Origin: JAAYYY01 sp964579295
GTDB lineage: Bacteria > Chloroflexota > Anaerolineae > Promineifilales > Promineifilaceae
Assembly (NCBI GenBank): GCA_964579295.1
Contig: CAZOGK010000005.1
Coordinates: forward strand, 1-64,000
DNA: 64,000 bases
Direction: 5' to 3'
The notes under the pieces are model-generated. The model worked only from the letters and a program-made list of their open reading frames with translations. It searched no databases and was not told where the DNA came from. Both the position numbers and the translations under genes were made by a program. Of the stretch, positions 38,433 through 46,475 are shown piece by piece (position 1 is the first letter of the stretch; every line of letters begins with the position of its first letter).

Positions 38433-39073
38433 CAGGGGCCGGGTTCGGCGGTGAGGAGGACCCAGTAGTGCCCATAGGGGCCGCCGCTGGCGTACCCGAT
38501 GCCGTATTCGACCTGGGCGGCGAAGAAAGGGAGCTCGGCCAGCACGTGGGTGCGGTGGGGCGGCGAGTTGAGCCAGCCCTGCCAGGCCTCGGCGGCGGTG
38601 GGGTAGCCGGCGGCAATCGACTCGATATTATTGCTGTCAGCCTCTTTCGGGTAATAATCGGGCAGCACGTAGCCGGCCTGGGTGACCAGATAGTTGGGGC
38701 CAAAGCCGTCGGGGTTGGTGTGGCTGAAGTAGGCCCGGTCGCGCATATCCTCGGCGCGGGCGCGGGCCACCTGGGCCAGAATGGGGTGGCAGGTAAGCGA
38801 CGGCCGCCCCTGCTGCGGATGGCCGATGAGCAGCGCGGCAATCTGCTGCTCTTCGGGCAGCGGCATGCAGGGCGGCAAGCTGACCGTGCGCAGCACCGGC
38901 AGATAGACGAAATGGTCCTGCTCCGGCCGGGGCGCGGCCTCTGGCTCTGGAGCAGCGGCCGTCGCGGCCGGCAGCCCTACCTGGCCGGGCGGGGCCTGGG
39001 CCGCGCCGGCGGCGGGGATGGCGGCAATGAGGGCGATGAAGAGGGCAAGCAGGAGCCAGGTACGGCCGCGCAC
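38432..39073 (-). CDS. Secreted CAP-domain (SCP/PR1-like) protein
   Basis: An exported protein of 213 residues. Signal peptide with probable cleavage after AAGAA (about residue 25), a short Ala/Pro-rich linker, then a CAP domain with the conserved pocket: the His in AYFSHTNPDGFGP, the Glu in NNIESIAAGY, and the W/H pair in AWQGWLNSPPHRTHVL. Bacterial CAP proteins are extracellular with little-known roles. It starts 1 nt after the GTPase stop and is the third gene of the DUF4388-GTPase-CAP operon. Confidence 0.88.
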   Translation of the reverse strand: MRGRTWLLLALFIALIAAIPAAGAAQAPPGQVGLPAATAAAPEPEAAPRPEQDHFVYLPVLRTVSLPPCMPLPEEQQIAALLIGHPQQGRPSLTCHPILAQVARARAEDMRDRAYFSHTNPDGFGPNYLVTQAGYVLPDYYPKEADSNNIESIAAGYPTAAEAWQGWLNSPPHRTHVLAELPFFAAQVEYGIGYASGGPYGHYWVLLTAEPGP

Positions 39074-39074
39074 G

Positions 39075-39626
39075 TCAGCCTTCGCCCATCGCTTCTTCTT
39101 CGTCCATGCGTTCCAGCACGGAGTAGAGCAGCTCCAGCAAGACGGTCTTGACGCTTTCCTTATCGGTGGCGACGCAGGGAAGGACTTTCATGTTCTCCGG
39201 CAGGCGCAGGATGATGCGCAGGTCATCCGGCGTCCAGGCGTCTTCGTTGTCCTGCTTGTTGGCGGCGACGACAAAGGGGGTGGCGGCGTAGCTTTCAAAG
39301 GTCTCCAGGATGCGGCGCGCCTCGCGGAAGGTTTCGGGCCGTGTGCTGTCAATCATCACCACAAAGCCGAGCATACCTTCCGAAAGGATCTCCCACATGA
39401 AGTCGAAGCGACGCTGGCCGGGCGTGCCGAAGAGATAGAGGACGAGGTCGGGGCCGACGGTGATGCGGCCAAAGTCCATGGCGACGGTGGTGGTTTCTTT
39501 GATTTGCTCGGCGGAGGAGGTAATACGGCGCTCGGTGGAGACAACGTCAATCTCGCTGACGGAGCCAATAAATTCGGTCTTGCCCGCATTGAAGGGGCCG
39601 GTGATGACCATTTTGACAGCTTGCAT
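39075..39626 (-). CDS. MglA/Ras-like small GTPase
   Basis: A 183-residue small GTPase. P-loop GPFNAGKTEF (about 10-19), switch II in FGTPGQRRFDF, and G4 motif NKQD. The G3 aspartate is replaced within the LFGTPGQ context, as is common in MglA-related bacterial GTPases. Such GTPases act in polarity or signalling with roadblock or DUF4388 partners. Here the DUF4388 gene is directly upstream (97 nt), which supports a joint role. Confidence 0.88.
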   Translation of the reverse strand: MQAVKMVITGPFNAGKTEFIGSVSEIDVVSTERRITSSAEQIKETTTVAMDFGRITVGPDLVLYLFGTPGQRRFDFMWEILSEGMLGFVVMIDSTRPETFREARRILETFESYAATPFVVAANKQDNEDAWTPDDLRIILRLPENMKVLPCVATDKESVKTVLLELLYSVLERMDEEEAMGEG

Positions 39627-39723
39627 AAAGACCTTTAGACAATCTGAGACCCCGGCGGCCGGGTAGGCCGGCCGAGGTCTGGGACACGCGCCTTCGAGCT
39701 AGGATCGCACCGCACCCCAGCCG

Positions 39724-40587
39724 CTAGAGACTGCGAATGCGGTCTATGAGCCGGTGGACCACCGACCGTTTGACGCCGGAGCCGGCGGTCGTCGCCGCGC
39801 CGCGCATGCCAGCCGCGGGCGCAGCGCCGCCGTTGCCCCGGCCCATCGCGCCGGCGGTCGCCAGCGCGGGAGTCATGGGCCGCTGGCTGTATTCGACGAG
39901 CCCGGCCTGCAGCAGGCCGTAGATGATGCGCCGGATCTGCAGGTCGTTCAGGTTGTTGGCGCGGGCAATCTGGCGGATCGAGTTGCGCGGGTTGACGTAG
40001 CTGACCACGCGCCACTCTTCGACAGTCAGGTTGATGTTGCGCAGACGAGCGTCGGGCCGGTCGGCGAAACGCAGTGATACGTCGAGGTCGGGAATCTCTT
40101 CCTGCAGCCGTTCCCACTCCTTGACGCGGCGGCTGCCTTCCATGATGACGCTTTCCAGGTCGATGGGAATGGTGATGCGGTCGGGAGAAGGCAGCTTGTT
40201 GGCGTCGAAGCGGAAGAGGCCATCGGCCCAGGTAAAGAGCCGGTAAACCACGTCGAGAACGTGATGGCGCACGCTCTGGATGATGTCGCTCTGCGTCACG
40301 TGGCCGGCCTGGATGAGCAGGTGGCCGAGCTGTTTATCGCTCATGCTGCCGGCGCGGGTCTCGATGAGCTGTAGCTGTTTTTCGTTGAGCTTGCCGGCCT
40401 GGTGCAGCATGCGCGCCAGGTTGACGCCGCTGCTGCCGAGGTTAGCGTAGATCAGCTTTCCCTCACGGAAGGCCATCTGGGCAGGCTCGGGACCCTCGAT
40501 GGTCAACGTGCCCGTCTTGCGGGCCAGATTGATGAGGTTGAGCAGTTGAGTTGTCGAGAAATCGCGCAGATTGCCTTTGAGGGCCAT
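39724..40587 (-). CDS. DUF4388 domain protein with winged-helix-like region
   Basis: A 287-residue protein. The N-terminal DUF4388 domain is shown by MALKGNLRDFSTTQLLNLI, GTLTIEGPEP, FREGKLIYANL and the following GHLLIQAGHVTQSDIIQSV part. A winged-helix-like segment lies at about 185-240 (EEWRVVSYVNPRNSIRQIAR), then a Gly/Ala-rich tail. DUF4388 proteins commonly accompany MglA-like GTPases in signalling clusters. It heads the operon and has its own promoter. Confidence 0.88.
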   Translation of the reverse strand: MALKGNLRDFSTTQLLNLINLARKTGTLTIEGPEPAQMAFREGKLIYANLGSSGVNLARMLHQAGKLNEKQLQLIETRAGSMSDKQLGHLLIQAGHVTQSDIIQSVRHHVLDVVYRLFTWADGLFRFDANKLPSPDRITIPIDLESVIMEGSRRVKEWERLQEEIPDLDVSLRFADRPDARLRNINLTVEEWRVVSYVNPRNSIRQIARANNLNDLQIRRIIYGLLQAGLVEYSQRPMTPALATAGAMGRGNGGAAPAAGMRGAATTAGSGVKRSVVHRLIDRIRSL

Positions 40588-40670
40588 TGTCTTATAGATC
40601 CTAACGAGCTTTTTCTTAAGGCAGACGGCGACGGCACCCGTGAGACGATAGGAACGCCTTGGATGGCCGC

Positions 40671-40700
40671 ATTATAACCCTGGCGCTTGAGGAGCGTCAA
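40671..40700 (-). promoter_or_regulatory. Promoter of the DUF4388-GTPase-CAP operon
   Basis: On the minus strand: TTGACG (40700-40695), 18-nt spacer, TATAAT (40676-40671). About 80 nt of leader precede the ATG. Confidence 0.65.
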
Positions 40701-40712
40701 CCGGGAATTATG

Positions 40713-41225
40713 TCATGCGTCGGGCGGCGTGGGCGGTGGCGTGGGCGGCTGGGGGTTGACCAATGTCCAGGCGAAGAGGAAGAGGACGCCGGCCATAATG
40801 TAGACGTCGGCCAGGTTGAAGATGCCGGTGCGCAGCGAGCCGACGCCGACATTGAGAAAATCGACCACGGCCCCGTCACGCAGCAGCCTATCCACCAGGT
40901 TGCCGAGGCCGCCGCCGACGACCAGTGCCATCGCCAGCACGGGCCAGAAGGAGAGGCCGCGCGCCGAGAGCAGATAGAGGGTGAGCGCGAGGAGGATGGC
41001 GGCGACGCCGACGGTGAAGATGAGGAAGCGGGCGGTATCGCCGAGGCTGGCGCCGGCGCTGAGGAAGGCGCCGGTATTCTCGCTGTAGTGGAGGCGTACG
41101 GTGTCATCCCAGAGGGTGACGGTCTCGCCGCCGGCAAGCTGCTCGCGGGCAATCTGTTTGGTCGCCTGGTCGCAGCCGACGGTGACGAGCAGGGTGAGCA
41201 GCAGGATGAGCAGGCGGGCGCGCAT
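40713..41225 (-). CDS. lspA: Lipoprotein signal peptidase (signal peptidase II)
   Basis: Membrane aspartyl protease that cleaves prolipoproteins at the lipobox. 170 residues with four membrane helices. Conserved boxes are CDQATKQIA (domain I), HYSENTGAF, GGGLGNLVDRLLRDGAVVDF with one catalytic Asp, and FNLADVYI with the other. The second of two ATGs (41225) is used; an ATG at 41231 adds two residues. It follows the kinase gene by 28 nt. Its substrates include the lipoproteins of this window. Confidence 0.95.
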   Translation of the reverse strand: MRARLLILLLTLLVTVGCDQATKQIAREQLAGGETVTLWDDTVRLHYSENTGAFLSAGASLGDTARFLIFTVGVAAILLALTLYLLSARGLSFWPVLAMALVVGGGLGNLVDRLLRDGAVVDFLNVGVGSLRTGIFNLADVYIMAGVLFLFAWTLVNPQPPTPPPTPPDA

Positions 41226-41253
41226 GGGCATGGGCAGCGAACGGCGGCGGGGC

Positions 41254-42486
41254 CTAGCCGAGGACGCCCCAGGCGCGGGCGACTAAGTACCAGAGCGGGA
41301 TGAGGCCCAGCAGGGCGACGATGGCGAGGATGCCGAGGGTGATGGCCTTCCAGTCGGCGCCGGGCGCGGCGGCCACTGGCACGTAGAGGTCGGCCGGGGC
41401 GGCAGAGACGCGCTGCAGGTGCGGCGGCCGCTCGGCGATGGTGCGCTCTTCCGGCGAGAAGACAGCGGTGCGCTGTTCGGCGATGGGCATGTGGGGGTGG
41501 TAGAGCTCGGTGCGCTGCGCGGGCCTCGCCTCCGGCGAGGTGGGGGGCGCCGGCAGGGCGCGCTGCAGCACGTCGGCCTGCTCCGGCGGGGTCGTGCGTC
41601 GCTCGTGCAGGGGGATGACGGGGCCGGTATCCTGGCCCGCGCTGTCGCGGTAGCTGCGCAGGATGCGCTCCAGCTGTCCCGCCGTGCGGTAGCGGCTGGT
41701 GGGCGGCTTGCTCAGCAGCTTGTTGACAATCTGCTCCAGCTGCACGGGCACGAGCGGGTTGAACTGGCTGATGGGCGGCGGCGGCTCCTGCATGTGCTTG
41801 AGCGCGAGCGCGGGCAGCGTCTCGGCGTCGAAGGGCAGGCGACCGGTCAGCATCTCGAAGAGGATGACGCCGATGGCGTAAACGTCGGAGGCGGGCGTGG
41901 CCGGCTCGCCGGCCGCCTGCTCTGGCGCCATGTAGTGGGGCGTGCCCCAGAGGCGGTTGACGGCGGAGGCGCTGGCCTGGCTCATGGCGCGGGCGATGCC
42001 GAAGTCGGCCACCTTGACGCGGTCGTCGGGCGTGACCAGGACGTTTTGCGGCTTTACGTCGCAGTGGACAAGGCCGGCGCGGTGGGCGTAACCGATGCCG
42101 GCGGCAATCTGGATAGCCAGCTCCAGCGTGCGCGCGACGGGCAGCGGTTCGCCGCTCTCGGCGACGTGCTCGCGGATGAGCTGTTTGAGCACGCGGCCGG
42201 GCACAAATTCCATGACGATATAGTAGCGCGGGCCGCTGTTGCTCTGGGCGACGCCGATGTCGTGGACGGTGACGATATTGGGGTGAGAGAGGTTGGCGGC
42301 GGCGTGGGCTTCCCGCTGGAAGCGGCGCAGGAAGGTCTCGTCGCCGGTGAGGCCGGGATGGAGCAGCTTGATAGCCACCAGCCGGCGCAGCACCAGGTCT
42401 TCGGCGCGGTAGACGGCGGCCATTCCGCCGCTGCCGATACGCTGCACCAGCTTGTAACGTTCGTTGAGTATGGAGTCGCCAGCCAT
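41254..42486 (-). CDS. Ser/Thr protein kinase (PknB-like) with C-terminal membrane anchor
   Basis: A Hanks-type kinase of 410 residues. Gly loop IGSGGMAAVYRA, Lys in VAIKLL, catalytic loop HCDVKPQN (Cys instead of Arg, so a non-RD kinase), DFGIARAM, and APEQAAGEP. The kinase domain spans about 9-270, then a Pro-rich linker. A single hydrophobic helix ends the protein (ITLGILAIVALLGLIPLWYL), with only a few residues beyond it. There are no extracellular PASTA repeats. The ATG lies 6 nt after a TACAAT box, suggesting a leaderless transcript. Confidence 0.93.
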   Translation of the reverse strand: MAGDSILNERYKLVQRIGSGGMAAVYRAEDLVLRRLVAIKLLHPGLTGDETFLRRFQREAHAAANLSHPNIVTVHDIGVAQSNSGPRYYIVMEFVPGRVLKQLIREHVAESGEPLPVARTLELAIQIAAGIGYAHRAGLVHCDVKPQNVLVTPDDRVKVADFGIARAMSQASASAVNRLWGTPHYMAPEQAAGEPATPASDVYAIGVILFEMLTGRLPFDAETLPALALKHMQEPPPPISQFNPLVPVQLEQIVNKLLSKPPTSRYRTAGQLERILRSYRDSAGQDTGPVIPLHERRTTPPEQADVLQRALPAPPTSPEARPAQRTELYHPHMPIAEQRTAVFSPEERTIAERPPHLQRVSAAPADLYVPVAAAPGADWKAITLGILAIVALLGLIPLWYLVARAWGVLG

Positions 42487-42492
42487 GGGGGG

Positions 42493-42501
42493 ATTGTAGC
42501 A
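42493..42501 (-). promoter_or_regulatory. Extended -10 promoter of the Ser/Thr kinase gene
   Basis: TGC-TACAAT on the minus strand (TACAAT = 42498-42493), the same nonamer as at imuA, 6 nt before the ATG. Confidence 0.5.
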
Positions 42502-42524
42502 GGAGAGGGGGGGAGGGGCGAGTG

Positions 42525-42554
42525 GCGAATGGCAAATTTCCATTTGCCATTCGC
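42525..42554. repeat. Heptad hairpin H6
   Basis: Arms GCGAATGGCAAAT (42525-42537) and ATTTGCCATTCGC (42542-42554) are exact complements around a 4-nt loop, between two divergent genes. Confidence 0.8.
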
Positions 42555-42654
42555 ATTCCTCAATGCACCATAGCGTTTCCGTGCTACCATGATAGGGGCG
42601 CGGCCCGTATGGATGCGCCGCGCAATTAGGAAAGGAGAACGGCAGCTACCGCCC

Positions 42655-43968
42655 ATGTCGAACGTAGCCCTGGAATTTACCATTGTCTTGCTCCTCATTG
42701 TGGTCAACGGCTTTTTTGCCCTGGCGGAAATCGCCATCGTCTCGTCACGCCGGGTGCGGCTGCAGCAGATGGCGAGCGCGGGTAACCGCGGCGCCGAGAC
42801 GGCGCTGGCGCTGGCGCAGACGCCGCAGCGCTTCCTCTCGACCGTGCAGGTGGGTATAACACTGGTGGGCATCTTTGCCGGCGCCTATGGCGGCGCGCGG
42901 CTGGCCGCGCCGCTGGCTGACCTGCTCGGCCGTGTACCCTGGCTGGCCCGCTACGCCGGCGGCCTCAGCCTCTTCCTCGTCGTCGCCCTCATTACGTTTC
43001 TCTCGGTGGTGCTGGGCGAGCTGGTGCCGAAGCGAATTGCTCTGGGCAGCGCGGAAAGCATCGCGGCGCGGGTGGCCCGGCCCATGCAGGCGCTGTCGCG
43101 GCTGGCGGCGCCGCTGGTGCGGCTGCTGAGCCTGGCGACGGAAGGGGTGCTGCGCCTGCTGGGCGTGCAGGCGTCGAGCGAGGCGGAGGTCAGCGAAGAG
43201 GAGATCCGCGTGCTGGTGGAGCAGAGCGCCCGCGCCGGCATCATCGAAGACGCCGAACGGGAGATGGTGGAAAGCGTCTTCCGCCTCAACGATCGGCCGT
43301 TGGAGGCGATGATGACGCCACGGCCGGAGATTGTCTGGCTGGACATCAACGCCTCAGATGCGGAGAACCGGCGCAAGATTGAGGAGTCGTCCTTTTCGCG
43401 CTACCCGGTCTGCGATGGCAGCCTGGACGACGTGCTGGGCGTGGTGCGCTCCCGGGATTTGCTGGAGAGCTGCCTGGAGGGCCGCGCCTTTGACCTGCGC
43501 GCTGATTTGCTGGAGCCGCTCTACTTCCCCGGCACCATGCGCACGCTGCGGGCGCTGGAGCCATTCAAGCAGTCCGGGCACCACATGGCGCTGGTCGTGG
43601 ACGAGTACGGCGGCATCGACGGGCTGGTGACGCTGATCAATATCCTGGAGGCCATTGTCGGCGACATCCCTACGGAGAAGGAGATTCAGGCGCCGCCGGT
43701 GGTGCAGCGCGACGATGGCTCCTGGCTCATCGACGGGCTGCTGACGCTGGACGAGTTTGAGGCGCTCTTCCCTATCCGCAGCTTCCCGGAAGAGGGCAGC
43801 TACCAGACGATTGGCGGCTTCATGGTCTATATGCTTGGCGAGATACCGGCGGCCGGCGACGTGGTGAAGTGGGGCGGCTACCGCTTCGAGATTATGGATA
43901 TGGACGGCTACCGCGTGGACAAGGTGCTGCTGGTGGAGCTGCCCACGCCCAGCGACGTAGAGACGTAG
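42655..43968 (+). CDS. CNNM/CorC (HlyC) family protein with CBS pair
   Basis: A membrane protein of 437 residues. The CNNM domain (about 5-190) has three or four helices and the signature VVNGFFALAEIAIVSSRR and GELVPKRIAL. A CBS pair follows (about 210-335: MTPRPEIVWLD, GVVRSRDLLE, VVDEYGGIDGLVTLINILE). The CorC_HlyC transporter-associated domain (about 350-430) is last. Family members act in Mg2+/Co2+ efflux or resistance. ATG 42655 is 18 nt after AAAGGAG, a long spacing, but no better start exists. Confidence 0.93.
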   Translation: MSNVALEFTIVLLLIVVNGFFALAEIAIVSSRRVRLQQMASAGNRGAETALALAQTPQRFLSTVQVGITLVGIFAGAYGGARLAAPLADLLGRVPWLARYAGGLSLFLVVALITFLSVVLGELVPKRIALGSAESIAARVARPMQALSRLAAPLVRLLSLATEGVLRLLGVQASSEAEVSEEEIRVLVEQSARAGIIEDAEREMVESVFRLNDRPLEAMMTPRPEIVWLDINASDAENRRKIEESSFSRYPVCDGSLDDVLGVVRSRDLLESCLEGRAFDLRADLLEPLYFPGTMRTLRALEPFKQSGHHMALVVDEYGGIDGLVTLINILEAIVGDIPTEKEIQAPPVVQRDDGSWLIDGLLTLDEFEALFPIRSFPEEGSYQTIGGFMVYMLGEIPAAGDVVKWGGYRFEIMDMDGYRVDKVLLVELPTPSDVET

Positions 43969-43975
43969 GCGCGGC

Positions 43976-45607
43976 TCAGTCGCCCGGCTCGGCCGCGGCG
44001 TCCGGCGCCCGCGCAAAGAGGAGAGCGCTGTCCGGCCCTGTCTCCAGCCAGAGCAGGTCGGCGGCGACCAGGTAGCGCCCGGCGTCGGCCAGGGCCGCCA
44101 GATAGCTCGTTTCCTGGGCCATCCGCTCGGCCGGCCCGTCGCAGGCCATGTCGGTCATCGTCAGCTCGCCTACCACCAGCTCGGCGGCGCCGGCGGGGAT
44201 TTCATAAGAGGCGGCATAATCGTTGCAGCCGGCGTTGCCGCTGAGCGCGCCCGCTTCCAGGCGCAGCCGCGGCGGCTGCTCCGGCCAGGGCGCGCTGACG
44301 CGGGGGAAGAGGATGTCCAGCTCGGCGACGGTGACGAAGGCCAGCAGCGTCCACTCGCCGCCTTCCGGCGACGCCTCGCCCGCCAGCGGCTCGTAATGCA
44401 GCTCGCGGCTGTTCTCGAAGAGCAGGGATAGCTCTGACTCAGAGACGCGGAAGCTGTGCACGTAGCCATCGGGCAGTACGTATTCCAGCGCCGGGCCGGG
44501 GTCGGGGCAGCCTTCGTTGGGCAGCGCCTGCGCGCCAAAGATGTTCAGGTCGTCGCCGGCGCCCGCGGCGCCCCCCGCCTGATAACTGAACAGGTAGCCG
44601 GCGCAGCCGTCGTAGCGGACCAGGCCGAAGGTATCGTCCAAGAAGAGGAGCGTCGTCTCCGCCGCCGGCTCCTGACCGAAGGCGGAGCGCAGCCGCCAGG
44701 CGGAGCCGGGCAGCGCGCCCGCGTCGGCGTCCGCGCCCTCGTCGCGGCTCCAGACGAGGCGGGCCGGGCCGTCGCCAGCCGAGAGGGAGAGGGTATCGTC
44801 AGTAAGCGTGTAGCCGGTGATCGTCTGCAGCGCCTCGCGGAAGGCCTGCTCCTGCAGCATGACGCCCGGCGGTTCTTCACATTCGCGCCCATTGTAGACG
44901 ACCTCGTCCACCTGGAAGCTGCCATCGCTGGCGGAGCGGAGCGCGCCGCCATAGAGGTTGCAGCCGGCGTAGCCCTCGACGTGCACGTCGTAGCGGTCGC
45001 TGTCGATGGAGAGACGGAGCGCGGCGCCAGGCAGGGTGCGGCTGCCGTCGATGGTCTGCAGCAGCCAGTCGCCGGCCAGGGCCGGGTCGAGCGCGGGCGC
45101 CTGGCGCTCGCGAAAGGTGAGCAGCGGCGCGCCGGCCACATCATAGAGGGTGAGGATGGGCGGCTGCCCCTCTGGTTGCTGCACGCCGTAGCTGCTGGCG
45201 GCGGCCAGGGCGGCGTAGTAGCTGCTTTCCTGGACGACGCCGGCCGGCGGGCGCGGGCATTCGAACTGGGTGAAGTGGACGCGGCTGGTGAGGCGGAAGC
45301 CGGCCACAGCGCCGGCCTCGTAGGTGGATGCGTAATTATTGCAGTCGACGGCGCCGGCCAGCTCGTTGCCGTTGACAAAGCGGATGGTAATGGCCGTCTC
45401 GGGGAACAGCGCTGCGCCGTGCAGGCTTTGCAGCTCCCAGCGGCTCTCGTCCAGCGGCAGCATCTCGCCGCGGGCGGGCAGCGGCGTGGGGGCGGGCTCA
45501 ACTGTGCCGGCGGGGCCGCTGCAGCCGAAGAGTGCGGCCAGGAGGAGCAGGGCTGTCAGGAAAAGCAGGGCCAGGAGTGGCCCGTGCGGTCTGTCTTCTC
45601 TCACCAC
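43976..45607 (-). CDS. META-domain repeat lipoprotein
   Basis: A large lipoprotein of 543 residues with lipobox LFGC (C29). It contains at least three and probably four META/HslJ-like units, each with a [ND]G.L.G...CN.Y..[SY]Y pattern (VDCNNYASTYEAGA, AGCNLYGGAL, DGCAGYLFSYQAG, AGCNDYAASYEIPAG) and a later 'ECPRPPAGVVQESSYYAAL'-type helix. META domains are found in HslJ and secreted protease-related proteins. Start GTG 45607 or GTG 45604, with GAGGAA upstream. Function unknown, on the outside of the membrane. Confidence 0.82.
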   Translation of the reverse strand: MVREDRPHGPLLALLFLTALLLLAALFGCSGPAGTVEPAPTPLPARGEMLPLDESRWELQSLHGAALFPETAITIRFVNGNELAGAVDCNNYASTYEAGAVAGFRLTSRVHFTQFECPRPPAGVVQESSYYAALAAASSYGVQQPEGQPPILTLYDVAGAPLLTFRERQAPALDPALAGDWLLQTIDGSRTLPGAALRLSIDSDRYDVHVEGYAGCNLYGGALRSASDGSFQVDEVVYNGRECEEPPGVMLQEQAFREALQTITGYTLTDDTLSLSAGDGPARLVWSRDEGADADAGALPGSAWRLRSAFGQEPAAETTLLFLDDTFGLVRYDGCAGYLFSYQAGGAAGAGDDLNIFGAQALPNEGCPDPGPALEYVLPDGYVHSFRVSESELSLLFENSRELHYEPLAGEASPEGGEWTLLAFVTVAELDILFPRVSAPWPEQPPRLRLEAGALSGNAGCNDYAASYEIPAGAAELVVGELTMTDMACDGPAERMAQETSYLAALADAGRYLVAADLLWLETGPDSALLFARAPDAAAEPGD

Positions 45608-45640
45608 GGTTGTTCCTCGTCGCTCAGCAGTAGCGCCGCC

Positions 45641-45697
45641 GCGACTGGAGTCGCTACTATCAGGGGAATTAAAGTCGTAACGAATTCATTCGTTCGC
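45641..45697. repeat. Dispersed double-palindrome repeat family B, copy 1
   Basis: GCGACTGGAGTCGC (45641-45654), then TACTATCAGGG, then AACGAATTCATTCGTT (45679-45694). Same order and spacing as at 51206. Confidence 0.7.
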
Positions 45698-45772
45698 CAG
45701 AGCAGTTGCCGAATCAAGACTGAAAGCTTCATGTGGGCGCCATGACGCCGGGCATGGGTGGGCGCCGGCGGT

Positions 45773-46102
45773 TTACTGCGGCAGGCAGTGCGGGCAGGGA
45801 CAGGCGGCGCGCAGGTAATCCCAGGTGTAAATGCCGCTGTTGTGACCGTCGCTCCAGTAGAACTGGAGGGCGTAACTGCCCACCGGCTGCACATCGTGCA
45901 GGGTAAGGTCGCCGGGCGGGGTGTCGCGCACCTCCGCCGGGTCGGGCGGGCCGCCCATGTGCTCGTGGCCGCCTTTGCAGGTGACGCACGGGCAGACCGC
46001 GCGCAGGCCGGCAAACGGGTAGGCGCTGATATGGCCGTTATCCCACGTAATGGTTAGCAGCCGCGCGCTGCGGTCGGCGGTGATATTGGTCGGATGGGGC
46101 AT
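45773..46102 (-). CDS. DUF971 family protein
   Basis: A 109-residue protein matching the DUF971 / GBBH-like N-terminal domain: 'LLTITWDNGHISAYPFAGLR', 'HDVQPVGSYALQFYWSDGH' and 'GIYTWDYLR'. Cys motifs CPCVTCKGGHEH and CPCPHC probably bind zinc. Related domains occur in gamma-butyrobetaine hydroxylase and in iron-sulfur or Apaf-related proteins; the stand-alone function is not established. RBS CAGGAG before the ATG, TATAAT at 46172-46167 on the minus strand. Confidence 0.88.
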   Translation of the reverse strand: MPHPTNITADRSARLLTITWDNGHISAYPFAGLRAVCPCVTCKGGHEHMGGPPDPAEVRDTPPGDLTLHDVQPVGSYALQFYWSDGHNSGIYTWDYLRAACPCPHCLPQ

Positions 46103-46220
46103 AAGGCACTCCTGATGGTGCTATTCCTGGCACAGAATAGACGCCGGCAGTGTCAGACCGGGGCCGATTATAGCGACAATTGGGGTGGGGAGGCGAAAAG
46201 ACGCGAGGGCAGGTACAGGG

Positions 46221-46338
46221 AGTAGCGAATTGCAAATTGCAAATTGCAGATTGCGAATGGGGAATGGCGTAAAGGGGCAAGGTTGGGCATATCAGCGCAT
46301 GTGTACCTTGCATCTTGCACATTGTAACGTGCATCGTG
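46221..46338. repeat. Heptad tandem repeat H7 (two blocks)
   Basis: Left block 46221-46269: AGTAGCG, AATTGCA three times, GATTGCG, AATGGGG, AATGGCG. Right block 46304-46338: TACCTTG, CATCTTG, CACATTG, TAACGTG, CATCGTG. Confidence 0.8.
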
Positions 46339-46374
46339 GTCCCGTACCCAACCCCTCGCACCTCGTAACTCGCG

Positions 46375-46383
46375 TGTTATACT
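46375..46383 (+). promoter_or_regulatory. Extended -10 promoter of acyl-CoA synthetase gene
   Basis: TGT-TATACT with TATACT at 46378-46383; identical to the nonamer before ftsH. The leader is about 85 nt. Confidence 0.5.
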
Positions 46384-46475
46384 AGGTTGGGAGCGGGGGA
46401 TAGGTACGGAAATACGCGCGCGGCGCGCCGCGCGGCGCCTGGCCGGCCCTGTAGCCATACTAAGGAGTAACCACC

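Larger units (their letters stand above)
46103..46475. other. Intergenic region with heptad repeats and promoters
   Basis: About 370 bp between divergent genes. It holds the DUF971 promoter, heptad repeat H7 and the TGTTATACT promoter of the acyl-CoA synthetase gene. No gene seen. Confidence 0.7.
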
